Shown here in pieces: positions 45,308 through 54,623 of a DNA stretch of 64,000 bases; the first letter of the stretch is position 1, and each line of letters opens with the position of its first letter. The stretch lies in contig NZ_LBHV01000009.1 of the NCBI RefSeq assembly GCF_001005825.1, positions 1 through 64,000 on the forward strand, in the 5' to 3' direction. This DNA is from Rhizobium sp. LC145 (lineage in GTDB: Bacteria > Pseudomonadota > Alphaproteobacteria > Rhizobiales > Rhizobiaceae). The notes under the pieces were generated by a model that made no database searches, was not told the DNA's origin, and saw nothing but the letters and a program-made list of their open reading frames with translations. The translations under genes and the position numbers were made by a program.

Positions 45308-46189
45308 ATGTCTTTCAGCGGCGTGTTTCCCTACCTCGTTTCGCCGATCGATCACTCCGGCGCGGTCATGGAAGGCGTGCTGACGGATTTGGTGGATCAC
45401 CTCGTTCAGACGGGTGTCCATGGCCTGACGCCGCTCGGCAGTACCGGTGAATTTGCCTATCTCTCCCAGGAGCAGCGGCGTCACGTCGTCGACACGGTGA
45501 TCTCGGCCAGTCGTGGCCGGGTTCCCGTCGTTGCCGGCGTGGCGTCGACGTCAACGAGCGATGCCGTCGCGCAGACGGAATATATGATTGAGTCGGGAGC
45601 CGACGGCATTCTGGCGGTCCTGGAGGCCTATTTCCCGATCGGCGACGAGGGTGTCGAAGCTTACTTCACGGCGATTGCCAAGGCTGCGAAGGGGCGTCCG
45701 GTCGTTCTTTATACCAATCCCCAGTTTCAGCGCTCGGACCTGACATTGCCGGTCATCGAGCGTCTGAGCCATATTGAGAACATCCGTTATATCAAGGACG
45801 CTTCCACGAATACTGGTCGTCTGCTTTCCATCATCGAGCGGACGCGGGGCCGGATGGAGGTGTTCGCTGCCTCCGCCCATATTCCCGCCTGCGTGATGAT
45901 GATCGGCGGGGTCGGCTGGATGGCGGGCCCAGCCTGCATCGTGCCGCGCCAGAGCATCGCCCTTTACGAGGCTGCGAAGGCAGGCGACTGGGCGAGAGCC
46001 ATGGAGCTTCAGCGGCCCCTTTGGCGGGTCAACGAAATCTTCGCGAAATATTCGATCGCGGGATGCATCAAGACGGCGCTCGACCTGCAAGGCTTTCCGG
46101 TCGGAGCGCCGATCGTGCCGCAATCGCCGCTCGGCGAAGTCGCCCGTGCTGAAATCAGCGCGGTGCTGCGCGATGTCGGCGCGCTTTGA
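45308..46189 (+). CDS. DapA-family aldolase/synthase, substrate unknown
   Basis: The 293-residue protein is a Schiff-base TIM barrel of the dihydrodipicolinate synthase/N-acetylneuraminate lyase family. [10 protein letters not shown] is the carboxylate-binding loop, Tyr in VLYTNPQF is the proton relay and RYIKDAS holds the Schiff-base Lys. The Arg that contacts pyruvate-type substrates in true DapA (usual SRTG) is displaced (FQRSDL). A lysine biosynthesis role is unlikely: the gene lies in a transport-catabolic operon between the binding protein and two nucleoside hydrolases. It probably cleaves or forms a 2-oxo acid derived from the imported compound. Confidence 0.82.
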   Translation: MSFSGVFPYLVSPIDHSGAVMEGVLTDLVDHLVQTGVHGLTPLGSTGEFAYLSQEQRRHVVDTVISASRGRVPVVAGVASTSTSDAVAQTEYMIESGADGILAVLEAYFPIGDEGVEAYFTAIAKAAKGRPVVLYTNPQFQRSDLTLPVIERLSHIENIRYIKDASTNTGRLLSIIERTRGRMEVFAASAHIPACVMMIGGVGWMAGPACIVPRQSIALYEAAKAGDWARAMELQRPLWRVNEIFAKYSIAGCIKTALDLQGFPVGAPIVPQSPLGEVARAEISAVLRDVGAL

Positions 46190-46228
46190 ACTGTCAATTT
46201 CCCGATCGATACATCAGGCAACCATAGA

Positions 46229-47188
46229 ATGACTGCAATTCCGATCATCATCGACTGCGATCCCGGTATCGACGACACGATCGCGCTTCTGACCGCCTTC
46301 GTCTCGGCCGAACTCGAAATCCTCGGCATCACCCCTGTCTGCGGCAACCAGCCGCTCGATCGGACGGTCCGGAATGCCCTCCAGGTCTGCGAACTCGGCG
46401 ACCGGACCGATATCCCTGTCTATGCCGGTTGTTTCCGGCCGATGTTCCGGGACCCCATTTATGGCCAGTTCCATGGCAAGAACGGGCTCGGCAACACCAC
46501 GCTGCCGGAACCGGTCAAAGTTGCCGAAAGCAAATCGGCGGTCGATTTTCTCATCGATACGCTGACTGCCGCAGCCGTACTGCAAAAGCGCGTCACGATC
46601 TGCTGTCTCGGCCCGATGACCAATCTGGCGGTCGCCTTGCGGATGAAGCCGCAGATCGCCGAAGGCATAGAGCAGGTGGTCATGATGGGCGGGGCCTATC
46701 GCGAGCCCGGCAACCGGACGATCACCTCGGAGTTCAACGTGCTGGCTGATCCGCATGCCGCGCACGTGGTCTTTGCCAGTGGCATAAAAATCGTGGCGCT
46801 CGCGCTCGATGCGACACATCAGGTCATGCTCAAGCCGGAGCACGTTGCGCAGTTTTCCAAGGTCAGCGGACGCATCTCCGAAACCCTAGCGGAGCTGATG
46901 GCGTTCTGGGACCGTAACGATGTCCGTCGTTACGGTTCGCGCGGCGGGCCGCTGCACGATCCGCTCGTGATCGCCTACCTGCTCTCCCCCGATCTCTTCG
47001 AGACGCAACCCGCTCGCGTGTTCGTGGAGCATGAAAGCGAGTTGTGTATGGGACAGACGATCGCCGACTGGTACGGCAAGAGCGGTCTGGAGCCGAATGC
47101 GGAGATCGTCACCCGGGTGGATGCCGACGGCGTGATCGCGCTCTTCCTCGACCGGCTTTCGCGTTATGCCGAGGAGGTCGTGGCATGA
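46229..47188 (+). CDS. Nucleoside hydrolase (first of two)
   Basis: The 319-residue protein has the inosine-uridine hydrolase signature IDCDPGIDDTIALL (Ca2+-binding DxDxxxDD), ICCLGPMTNLAVAL, VVMMGGAY, EFNVLADPHAA and the late PLHDPLVIAYLL with the fourth Ca ligand. It hydrolyses an N-ribosyl bond to ribose and base. The pair with the next gene suggests either two specificities or a heteromer. Stop overlaps the next start (ATGA). Confidence 0.9.
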   Translation: MTAIPIIIDCDPGIDDTIALLTAFVSAELEILGITPVCGNQPLDRTVRNALQVCELGDRTDIPVYAGCFRPMFRDPIYGQFHGKNGLGNTTLPEPVKVAESKSAVDFLIDTLTAAAVLQKRVTICCLGPMTNLAVALRMKPQIAEGIEQVVMMGGAYREPGNRTITSEFNVLADPHAAHVVFASGIKIVALALDATHQVMLKPEHVAQFSKVSGRISETLAELMAFWDRNDVRRYGSRGGPLHDPLVIAYLLSPDLFETQPARVFVEHESELCMGQTIADWYGKSGLEPNAEIVTRVDADGVIALFLDRLSRYAEEVVA

Positions 47189-48162
47189 GCCTTCAGAAGG
47201 TCATCATCGATACGGATCCGGGAGTCGACGATGCCGCCGCCATCCTAATGGCGCTTGCTTCGCCGGAGATCGACCTACTTGGCCTGTCCGTCGTGGCCGG
47301 CAACGTTCCGCTGAGCGATGCGGTCGCGAACGCCTGCAAGGTCGTCGATCTATCGGGCCGTGATGACGTTCCTGTTTATGCGGGCGCGCCGGGTCCGCTG
47401 GTGAGAGACCAGGTCTTCGGCAAATACGCGCGCATCGGCCCGTTCGGCCATGACTTCGTTACCGATGGCAATATCATGCCAGCCGGCGGGCACGCAGTCG
47501 ATTTCATCGTCTGCACGGCGCGCGAAGCGGCCGCAAGCGGGGAGAAGGTGACGATTTGCGCGATCGGGCCGCTCACAAATATTGCGCTTGCCCTGATGCA
47601 GCATCCCGATGTCGCGCGCGGCATCGGCCAGATTGTGTCGATGGGTGGGGCGTTCGCGGCGCTCGGGCACCGTACGCCATGGGCCGAGTTCAACGTCTAT
47701 GCCGATCCGCATGCTGCCGAGATCGTCTATCGATCCGGCGTGCCGGTCGTGGTCATGCCGCTCGACATGACGTTCCAGGCGCTATTCACTCAAAGGCATT
47801 TCGAGCGCTTTGCCGAGCAGGGCGGGCCGGCCGGCGCCGCGCTTTTCAAACTGTTCACCACCTTCGATCGTAGTGATGTCGACCGCTTCGGACGTCCGGG
47901 CGGCCCCATTCACGATGCCACGACGATTGCCTGGCTCATCCGGCCCGATCTTTTCAAAAGTCGAAAGGCCACCGTCGGCGTACAGGTCACTGGCTTCACG
48001 AAAGGCTATACCTACGCCGATTTCCACCAAAAGATGAACCTTGCTGCCAAGGCGACCATCGTCACCGATGTCGATGAAGAAGGGTTCATCAACCTGATGG
48101 TCGAGCGGATATCGCGCTATGGGCGCGTTGCTCCGCCCGACGCCCAATCGCTGGGAGGCTGA
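47185..48162 (+). CDS. Nucleoside hydrolase (second of two)
   Basis: The 325-residue protein has the same fold: IDTDPGVDDAAAIL, VTICAIGPLTNIALAL, IVSMGGAF, AEFNVYADPHAA and GPIHDATTIAWLI. It differs clearly from its neighbour in the substrate loops, so this is not a recent duplication. ATG at 47185 overlaps the preceding stop; an earlier ATG at 47044 lies inside the first hydrolase. Its ribose product would go to the ribokinase encoded at the end of the operon. Confidence 0.9.
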   Translation: MSLQKVIIDTDPGVDDAAAILMALASPEIDLLGLSVVAGNVPLSDAVANACKVVDLSGRDDVPVYAGAPGPLVRDQVFGKYARIGPFGHDFVTDGNIMPAGGHAVDFIVCTAREAAASGEKVTICAIGPLTNIALALMQHPDVARGIGQIVSMGGAFAALGHRTPWAEFNVYADPHAAEIVYRSGVPVVVMPLDMTFQALFTQRHFERFAEQGGPAGAALFKLFTTFDRSDVDRFGRPGGPIHDATTIAWLIRPDLFKSRKATVGVQVTGFTKGYTYADFHQKMNLAAKATIVTDVDEEGFINLMVERISRYGRVAPPDAQSLGG

Positions 48163-48167
48163 TATCT

Positions 48168-49142
48168 ATGAGCGGTTATCTGTTGAGCCGGTCGATACAG
48201 ACTGTTCTGACCTTGCTTGTGATGTCGGTTCTGGTTTTCGTCGGCCTTTATCTGGTCGGCAATCCGGTCGACGTCCTCTTGAGCCCGACGGCAACGCCGG
48301 CCGAGCGCCTTCAGGTTATCCAGTCCTTCGGCCTCGATAAACCCGTCTGGGAGCAATACTGGCTTTTCCTGACGCGGGCGCTTTCCGGTGATCTGGGCAA
48401 TTCCTTCGTCTTCAACCAGCCGGCGCTGACCCTGATCCTCAACCGCATGCCGGCGACGCTGGAGCTTGCCTTTGTCGCGCTGGTTATGGCGCTGATCGTC
48501 GGAATTCCGCTCGGCGTTTATGCCGGCCTGAAGCCGAAGGGATTGATCTCGAAATCGATCATGACCTTCTCGATCCTCGGTTTCAGCCTGCCGACCTTCT
48601 GGATCGGCCTGGTGATGATCATGCTGTTCAGCGTGCATTTCGGCTGGCTGCCGGCTTCTGGACGCGGCGATACCGTGCCGGTCTTCGGTGTTCCGGTGAG
48701 CCTCCTCACGCTGGATGGCCTTTCCCATCTCCTGCTGCCCGCATTCAACCTGGCGCTGTTCAAAATCTCCCTCGTCATCCGCCTCACCCGCGCCGGGGTG
48801 ATGGAAACGATGCAGCTCGATTTCGTGCGTTTCGCCAGGGCCAAGGGGCTTCCGGAGCGCCGCATCGTCCTGGTCCATGTTCTCAGGAATACGCTGATCC
48901 CGCTGATTACCGTGATTGGTCTCGAGCTCGGATCGCTGATCGCCTTCGCCGTCGTTACCGAGACGATCTTCGCCTGGCCCGGCATGGGCAAGCTGATCAT
49001 AGACGCCATCGGCGTTCTCGATCGCCCGGTCATCCTGGCCTACCTGATGATCACCGTCGTGATGTTCAGCATCATCAACCTGCTTGTCGACATTCTGTAT
49101 TCGATCGTCGATCCGCGCGTTCGACTTGAGGGGAATTCGTGA
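48168..49142 (+). CDS. ABC importer permease, DppB type
   Basis: The 324-residue inner-membrane protein opens with a helix (TVLTLLVMSVLVFVGLYLVG), has a periplasmic loop with PVWEQYWLFLTRALSGDLGNSF, and an EAA loop near residue 222 (RFARAKGLPERRIVLVHVLR). It starts five bases after the nucleoside hydrolase and overlaps the next permease by one base. Confidence 0.92.
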   Translation: MSGYLLSRSIQTVLTLLVMSVLVFVGLYLVGNPVDVLLSPTATPAERLQVIQSFGLDKPVWEQYWLFLTRALSGDLGNSFVFNQPALTLILNRMPATLELAFVALVMALIVGIPLGVYAGLKPKGLISKSIMTFSILGFSLPTFWIGLVMIMLFSVHFGWLPASGRGDTVPVFGVPVSLLTLDGLSHLLLPAFNLALFKISLVIRLTRAGVMETMQLDFVRFARAKGLPERRIVLVHVLRNTLIPLITVIGLELGSLIAFAVVTETIFAWPGMGKLIIDAIGVLDRPVILAYLMITVVMFSIINLLVDILYSIVDPRVRLEGNS

Positions 49143-50080
49143 TGAACCAGGAGACAGGCACGACCAGCTCGGTCCATGTCGGCAACAATCTCGGCAAGCC
49201 GACCGCATCCCGCTCCCCGTTCCGCCAGGCGATCTCGGCCCTGCTGAATGACAAGCTGGCGCTTCTCGGCATCGTTCTGGTGCTGATCTTCGTCGTCGCG
49301 GCAATTCTGGCGCCGGTCATCGCGCCTCAGAACCCCTATGATCTGTCGCAGCTCGATATCCTCGACGGGCGCCTGCCGCCCGGTTCGGAAAGCATGAACG
49401 GGCTGGTCTATGTGATAGGTACCGACGACCAGGGCCGCGATCTTCTGAGCGCCATCCTCTACGGGCTTCGCACGAGCATCCTCGTCGGCATATCGAGCGC
49501 GGCGATCGCGCTGATCATCGGCGCATCGATCGGCCTGATCAGTGCCTATGCGGGCGGTCGCGTCGATTCCGTGCTGATGCGCATCGTTGATATCCAGCTC
49601 AGCTTTCCGGCGATCCTGATCGCGTTGATCTTTCTCGCCATCCTTGGCCAAGGCGTCGATAAGATCATCCTCGCCCTGATCGTCACCCAATGGGCCTACT
49701 ATGCCCGCACCATTCGCGGTTCCGCGCTTGTCGAGCGCAAGCGCGCCTATGTGGATGCGGCCCGCTCCATGGCGCTTCCCGACAGGCGCATCCTCTTCCG
49801 GCACATCCTGCCGAACTGCCTGCCGCCGCTGATCGTCGTGGCCACCATGCGTGTCGCCTATGCCATCATGCTGGAAGCGACGCTCTCCTTCCTGGGCATT
49901 GGCCTGCCGGTGACGGAACCCTCGCTCGGCCTGCTGATCTCGAACGGCTTCGAATATCTTCTCTCCGGGGATTACTGGATCAGCTTCTTCCCCGGTCTTG
50001 CGCTGTTGCTGCTTATCGTCGCGATCAACCTGATCGGTGATGCCCTGCGCGACATCCTCAATCCTCGGCGGGAGGGCTGA
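49142..50080 (+). CDS. ABC importer permease, DppC type
   Basis: The 312-residue protein has a polar N-terminus, a helix (LALLGIVLVLIFVVAAILAPV), the loop YVIGTDDQGRDLLSAILYG and the EAA loop DAARSMALPDRRILFRHILP. ATG at 49142 shares one base with the preceding stop; GTG at 49139 is an alternative. It completes the membrane pore with the DppB-type protein. Confidence 0.92.
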   Translation: MNQETGTTSSVHVGNNLGKPTASRSPFRQAISALLNDKLALLGIVLVLIFVVAAILAPVIAPQNPYDLSQLDILDGRLPPGSESMNGLVYVIGTDDQGRDLLSAILYGLRTSILVGISSAAIALIIGASIGLISAYAGGRVDSVLMRIVDIQLSFPAILIALIFLAILGQGVDKIILALIVTQWAYYARTIRGSALVERKRAYVDAARSMALPDRRILFRHILPNCLPPLIVVATMRVAYAIMLEATLSFLGIGLPVTEPSLGLLISNGFEYLLSGDYWISFFPGLALLLLIVAINLIGDALRDILNPRREG

Positions 50081-50083
50081 GCC

Positions 50084-51889
50084 ATGATCAAACCGACACT
50101 TTCCATATCCAATCTCACCACATCGTTCCGCGTGAACGGCGAGTGGCAGAATGTCGTGCGCGACGTCAGTTTCGACATCGGCGAAAAGGAAACGGTCGCG
50201 GTCGTCGGGGAGTCCGGCTCGGGCAAGAGCGTGACGGCCATGTCGATCATGCGACTGCTCTCTCCGGCCAATTCCCGGGTTACCGGCAGGATCGAATTCG
50301 AGGGGAAAAACCTGCTCGACCTTCCGCTTGGCGATATGCAGTCCATTCGCGGCAACCGCATCGGCATGATCTTCCAAGAGCCGATGACGAGTCTTAATCC
50401 GGTGCTCAAGATCGGTCAGCAGATCACCGAGGTTCTCGTCCAGCACCGCGGCATGTCGGACGCGCAGGCAGAAGCCGAAGCCGTCAGGCTTCTGGAGAAG
50501 GTCCGCATCCCCTCGGCGAGGTCGCGCCTCAACGAATATCCGATGAGCTTCTCCGGAGGCATGCGCCAGCGTGTGGTGATCGCGATTGCGCTTGCCTGCG
50601 ATCCGAAACTCCTGATCGCCGATGAACCGACGACCGCGCTGGACGTCACCATCCAGGCGCAGATTCTGGAATTGATCAAGACGCTGCAGGAGGAAGAGGG
50701 CATGTCTGTCCTCTTCATCACCCACGACATGGGTGTGGTTGCCGAAATTTCCGACCGGACCGTGGTGATGTATCGGGGAGAGGCGGTGGAAAGCGGAACG
50801 ACCCGCGACATTTTCAAAGCCGCGAAACATCCCTATACGCGTGCGCTTCTGTCGGCAGTGCCCCAGCTCGGTTCCATGACGGGAACGGACCGGCCGCTTC
50901 GTTTTCCGCAGGTCGACATGGCGACGGGTGAAATCCAGCCGGTGCAGCAAACCGAGGACACGGTGAAGCTGAACGCCGGCCCGATCCTCAAGGTCGATGA
51001 CTTGGTGACGCGTTTCAATATCAAGAAGGGCTTCCTGCGCAAGACGGTGGGTCGCATTCATGCCGTGGAAGGCGTGTCACTCGAACTGCGGCAGGGTGAG
51101 ACCTTGTCGCTCGTCGGCGAGTCCGGTTGCGGCAAATCCACGACCGGTCGTTCGATCATTCGTCTGACTGATCCGACCGCCGGCGAAATCCGCATTGACG
51201 GAAAGAATGTGCTCGGCGCCGGCAAATCCGAACTGGCCGACATACGCCGTGAGGCGCAGATGATCTTCCAGGACCCGTTCGAAAGCCTCAATCCGCGTAT
51301 CCGCATCGGTGAGGCGATCGCCGAACCTATCATCGCACATGGGCTTGCAAACGCTGCCGAAGCGAAGGAACGTGTTGGGGAATTGCTCGAAAGGGTCGGT
51401 CTCTCGGCTTCGATGGCGAGCCGTTTCCCGCACGAGTTTTCAGGCGGGCAGCGCCAGCGCGTCTGCATCGCAAGAGCCCTGGCGCTCGAGCCGAAGCTGA
51501 TTATCGCCGACGAATCCGTTTCCGCGCTCGACGTTTCCGTCAAGGCGCAGGTCATCAACCTGATGCTCGACCTGCAGGAGAAGTATGGACTCGGTTACCT
51601 GTTCATCTCCCATGACATGGCCGTCGTGGAACGGATCAGTCACCGGGTTGCGGTGATGTATCTCGGGGAGATCGTCGAGGTCGGGCCAAGGCGGGCCGTT
51701 TTCGAAAATCCGCAACACGAATATACGAAGCGCTTGATGGCGGCGGTGCCGATAGCCGATCCGTCGCGACGGCAGACGCGGCGAATTTCCAACGAGGAGA
51801 TCAAGAGCCCGTTCCGTGCGGCCGACTATGTACCTTCGAAGCGCCTCTACCGGGAAGCCGGGGAAGGCCACTTCGTTCAGGTCGCATAG
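50084..51889 (+). CDS. ABC importer double ATPase (DppD-DppF fusion)
   Basis: The 601-residue protein has two ATPase domains. The first (about 5-260) shows [22 protein letters not shown] and [12 protein letters not shown]. The second (about 305-550) shows [24 protein letters not shown] and LIIADESVSALD. A linker of roughly 45 residues and the peptide-importer extensions (HPYTRALLSAVP, HEYTKRLMAAVP) are present. The layout matches the fusion at 7090-8769, but the two importers are otherwise distinct. Confidence 0.93.
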   Translation: MIKPTLSISNLTTSFRVNGEWQNVVRDVSFDIGEKETVAVVGESGSGKSVTAMSIMRLLSPANSRVTGRIEFEGKNLLDLPLGDMQSIRGNRIGMIFQEPMTSLNPVLKIGQQITEVLVQHRGMSDAQAEAEAVRLLEKVRIPSARSRLNEYPMSFSGGMRQRVVIAIALACDPKLLIADEPTTALDVTIQAQILELIKTLQEEEGMSVLFITHDMGVVAEISDRTVVMYRGEAVESGTTRDIFKAAKHPYTRALLSAVPQLGSMTGTDRPLRFPQVDMATGEIQPVQQTEDTVKLNAGPILKVDDLVTRFNIKKGFLRKTVGRIHAVEGVSLELRQGETLSLVGESGCGKSTTGRSIIRLTDPTAGEIRIDGKNVLGAGKSELADIRREAQMIFQDPFESLNPRIRIGEAIAEPIIAHGLANAAEAKERVGELLERVGLSASMASRFPHEFSGGQRQRVCIARALALEPKLIIADESVSALDVSVKAQVINLMLDLQEKYGLGYLFISHDMAVVERISHRVAVMYLGEIVEVGPRRAVFENPQHEYTKRLMAAVPIADPSRRQTRRISNEEIKSPFRAADYVPSKRLYREAGEGHFVQVA

Positions 51890-51903
51890 CAGGAGATCGC
51901 GTG

Positions 51904-52788
51904 ATGATCGTCACCTTCGGTTCGCTCAATGTTGATCTCGTCTTTTCGCTCGAGGCCATGCCGCAGCCTGGCCAAACGCTACTGGCGAAGTGTTTGCGCA
52001 CGGAAGCCGGCGGCAAAGGGGCAAACCAGGCGCTGGCGGCGGCGCGCGACGGAGCTGAAGTGGTGTTCGTTGGCGCGATCGGTCGTGACCCGCTGGCGGA
52101 GATCGCAATTGCGAATCTTGCGACAGTCGCAGATGTCAAACGCGTAAGCCGCGTTTCGGAGCCGACTGGCTGCGCCTCGATTTTCATCGATGCGCAAGGC
52201 CGTAATCTCATTGCTGTCGCGGCCGGCGCCAATCTCGCAGCCTCTGCCGGGTCCGTCGACGATGATCTTTTGCACCGAGCCAATATCGTGCTCATGCAAA
52301 TGGAGAACAATATTGGTGAGACGGAAAGACTCATTCGCCGCGTGCGGGATGCGGGAAAAATGTCGATCCTGAACCTTGCTCCCGCCACCGAGCTTGAGTT
52401 CGACCTGCTTTCGCTTTGCGATCTCATCATCGTCAACGACGATGAGGCTGTTGCCTTGGCTGGCTGGTTTGGATGTGAGCCTTCGGCAGAAGGAATCGCA
52501 CACAGGTTGAACACGGGCGTGCTGCGAACGCTCGGCGAAGACGGGGCTGAAGCCGTCTTCAAGGGGGAGTTTGTCCGGGTCCCCGCCGTCAAAGTCGATG
52601 TCAAGGATACGACCGCGGCGGGAGACTGTTTCGTCGGTGTCCTCGCGGCATGTCTCGACCGTGGTCGGACTCTGAAAGAGGCAATGCAGCGTGCCGTTAT
52701 CGCCGCGGGCATCGCCTGCTTGCGCGCCGGCAGTCAATCGAGCATTCCAACCAGGACCGAGACGGATAGCTTCACGTCGAGTCAATAA
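51904..52788 (+). CDS. PfkB-family sugar kinase, probable ribokinase
   Basis: The 294-residue protein shows the PfkB family signature 1 (AGGKGANQALAAAR, about 35-50) and signature 2 (KDTTAAGDCFVGVLAA, about 238-253, with catalytic Asp and anion hole). Opening SLNVDLVF and CASIFIDAQGRN are ribokinase-like. It would phosphorylate ribose released by the nucleoside hydrolases to ribose 5-phosphate. ATG at 51904 follows AGGAG; GTG at 51901 is possible. Two bases separate its stop from the convergent lipoprotein gene. Confidence 0.88.
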   Translation: MIVTFGSLNVDLVFSLEAMPQPGQTLLAKCLRTEAGGKGANQALAAARDGAEVVFVGAIGRDPLAEIAIANLATVADVKRVSRVSEPTGCASIFIDAQGRNLIAVAAGANLAASAGSVDDDLLHRANIVLMQMENNIGETERLIRRVRDAGKMSILNLAPATELEFDLLSLCDLIIVNDDEAVALAGWFGCEPSAEGIAHRLNTGVLRTLGEDGAEAVFKGEFVRVPAVKVDVKDTTAAGDCFVGVLAACLDRGRTLKEAMQRAVIAAGIACLRAGSQSSIPTRTETDSFTSSQ

Positions 52789-52790
52789 CG

Positions 52791-53927
52791 CTACCGTGGT
52801 GAGTGGATCACACTGCCCGCGATGCGGAATGGACTTGTGACCACCGCGCCAGCCGTGTCGAACACGAAGGCACCGACATCGCCGGCGCCGGAGCGCGTGC
52901 TGTTTTCGAAGGTGGCAAGCTGCGCGCCGAATTTGGCGAGCGATGCATAACGATCGTGTCCCAGCCCATCGGATCCTTGGACGGACGTGATGTCGATTAC
53001 CCGGAGCTTTTCTTTCAGGGCGACCTCCTCGATAAGGGGGTCGTCGATATCCAGACGTCCGACGCGGGCCCGCTCACCGGCGATCAGGCTGGAGGCCGTC
53101 AATGCACGATCGTCTTTCGAGACGAGGAGAGTGATCGGGGTCGCCATCTTGCCGATGTCCTTCAACTGCGATCGGAAGACATCCACGTCGATGTCGGGAG
53201 CGGCCAGGATGACGACCAGCTTTTGAAGGATATCGTCGCGGCGCTGGAGCTTGAGCTGGCGTGCCGCTTCCATGACCAGGAACCCGCCCATGCTATGTCC
53301 GAAGAGGATGATGCGTTTCGGGCTCCTGGAAGCGGCGAGCGATTTCACCAGGTCTGCGAGTTCGCTGCGCGAATACAAGGTCGCGTCGCGATCAGCGACG
53401 TATCCGGCGACCGCGGCAGCCGATGGCCAGGAAAACAGGATAGGCGTGCCCGGAAAATTGGCGTCCGCGGCTATCTGCGCTGTTCTGAATAAAGCCTCCT
53501 GATAGCTGTAGTTATAACCATGAACGAATATTCCGATCGAGCCGTCAAATCGTGCCGAGCGCGCCGCTGCCTGCACGAACGCGTCCTTCGGAAGTTGTTT
53601 GCGCCCGGTCACCACGAATTGGCGCTCCGGATTCGGTCTCGCCGACGGATAGGTGATGGTGGTGCCCTTCCTGTCGGGAGGCACCGAGAACTCGTACTGC
53701 TCGTATGTCAGGTTCTCCGCCCAGGTGCTTCCGTATCCCCCGGTTGTGGCGTCGCGATTCCTGTTGGTTGCGGTCAAGATGGTCACCTGATCCGAGGCGG
53801 CCTTATCCAGATGAACCGGACTGAGGACGCTCGACGAAGGTCTCGTGGCGCAGCCCGCCAGGAACATCATGGCGACGGCGATCACGATGTGAGTTTTTGT
53901 TTTCAAGAGCTCGGCGATCGTAAACAT
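52791..53927 (-). CDS. Lipoprotein alpha/beta hydrolase (DUF900 type)
   Basis: The 378-residue protein has a lipoprotein signal (IVIAVAMMFLAGCATR, lipobox LAGC) and a DUF900-type hydrolase domain (about 65-320): FVHGYNYSYQEALFRTAQIA, ILFSWPSAA and the nucleophile elbow LFGHSMGGFLVMEAAR. Candidate acid and His follow in LAAPDIDVDVF and GLGHDRYAS. It is probably an esterase or lipase attached to the cell envelope. No operon partner; divergent region 53928-54135 holds no gene. Confidence 0.82.
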   Translation of the reverse strand: MFTIAELLKTKTHIVIAVAMMFLAGCATRPSSSVLSPVHLDKAASDQVTILTATNRNRDATTGGYGSTWAENLTYEQYEFSVPPDRKGTTITYPSARPNPERQFVVTGRKQLPKDAFVQAAARSARFDGSIGIFVHGYNYSYQEALFRTAQIAADANFPGTPILFSWPSAAAVAGYVADRDATLYSRSELADLVKSLAASRSPKRIILFGHSMGGFLVMEAARQLKLQRRDDILQKLVVILAAPDIDVDVFRSQLKDIGKMATPITLLVSKDDRALTASSLIAGERARVGRLDIDDPLIEEVALKEKLRVIDITSVQGSDGLGHDRYASLAKFGAQLATFENSTRSGAGDVGAFVFDTAGAVVTSPFRIAGSVIHSPR

Positions 53928-54135
53928 GGAGGCCTTTCTGCTTATGCCGCCGATTCAGTCAAAATTGGGAGCAGTTTAACAAAAGCAAGAGATCTCCATT
54001 TCAGTCTCGCAGCCATTGCCGGTTGAAGTGTGAATGAGCTTGTCCACAACGACCTGCTGAAATGTTCATTTCCTGTTTACCGTTTTGCAACCCGAGGGTG
54101 TCCATGATGAACTTCCGTTGCGAACGGAGGCCCTA

Positions 54136-54530
54136 ATGTTTCGAGTTGTCGATGTGTTTGGACGCAGCATGATCACCTTACCGTCGGGCTGGCAGCGGCA
54201 ATCTGCGTTATGGGTAGTATAGCCTTCTTCCTGGCACTGGAACGCGCCCAGGAATGCCGTGCCGAACGCCGCGCCTCTTGGCTGGGTCTGAGCGGATTGG
54301 CCGGCGGCCTCGGCGTCTGGGGCACGCATTTTGTTGCGATGCTTGCCTATGATGGGGGCCTCTCAATCAGCTTTGCGTTCATGCCGACCGTTTTGTCCGC
54401 CGGGATAGCCATTCTGGGCTTCTGGGAAGCATGCACAGGGCTTCTTCTTTGGCCGTCCCGGTCTGGGGCCGGCTGTCGTCACTGGCAGGTCTCGACCGGG
54501 ACAAGCAGCTTAAGGTTTTGCAAGTCTTGA
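54136..54530 (+). pseudogene. Broken MHYT-domain sensor gene
   Basis: A good ribosome site (GGAGG) precedes ATG at 54136, which begins MFRVVD as MHYT proteins do. After one lost base near 54154 the frame continues WTQHDHLTVGLAAAICVMGS, FLALERAQECRAERRASWLG and GGLGVWGTHFVAMLAYDGG, the first membrane helices of an MHYT sensor with the WGTHFVAML motif. Similarity ends near 54425, well short of the usual six or seven helices and output domain. The segment to 54620 reads KQLKVLQVLNSAQTLAADGL in one frame, unrelated and unidentified. Confidence 0.65.
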
Positions 54531-54623
54531 ACTCGGCCCAGACCTTAGCGGCGGACGGGTTGATCCAGGCGCGCGGGCTGCGGATTGAAGTGGATCAGCA
54601 CGAGAGTACGTCATCTTCGTGGT

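Noticed and set aside
43690-45309. 539-codon minus-strand frame under the binding-protein gene
   Set aside because: It covers the binding-protein gene in antisense, has unusual residue composition and no family resemblance.
45308-46189. Annotation as lysine-biosynthetic DapA
   Set aside because: The gene lies in a transport-catabolic operon and the usual pyruvate-contacting Arg pattern is altered, so only the family name is given.
49040-51061. Very long open frame (673 codons) on the minus strand under the second peptide-type importer
   Set aside because: It is antisense to two well-supported genes with all expected motifs. It has no ribosome site and no recognisable domain; GC-rich coding DNA often leaves the opposite strand open.
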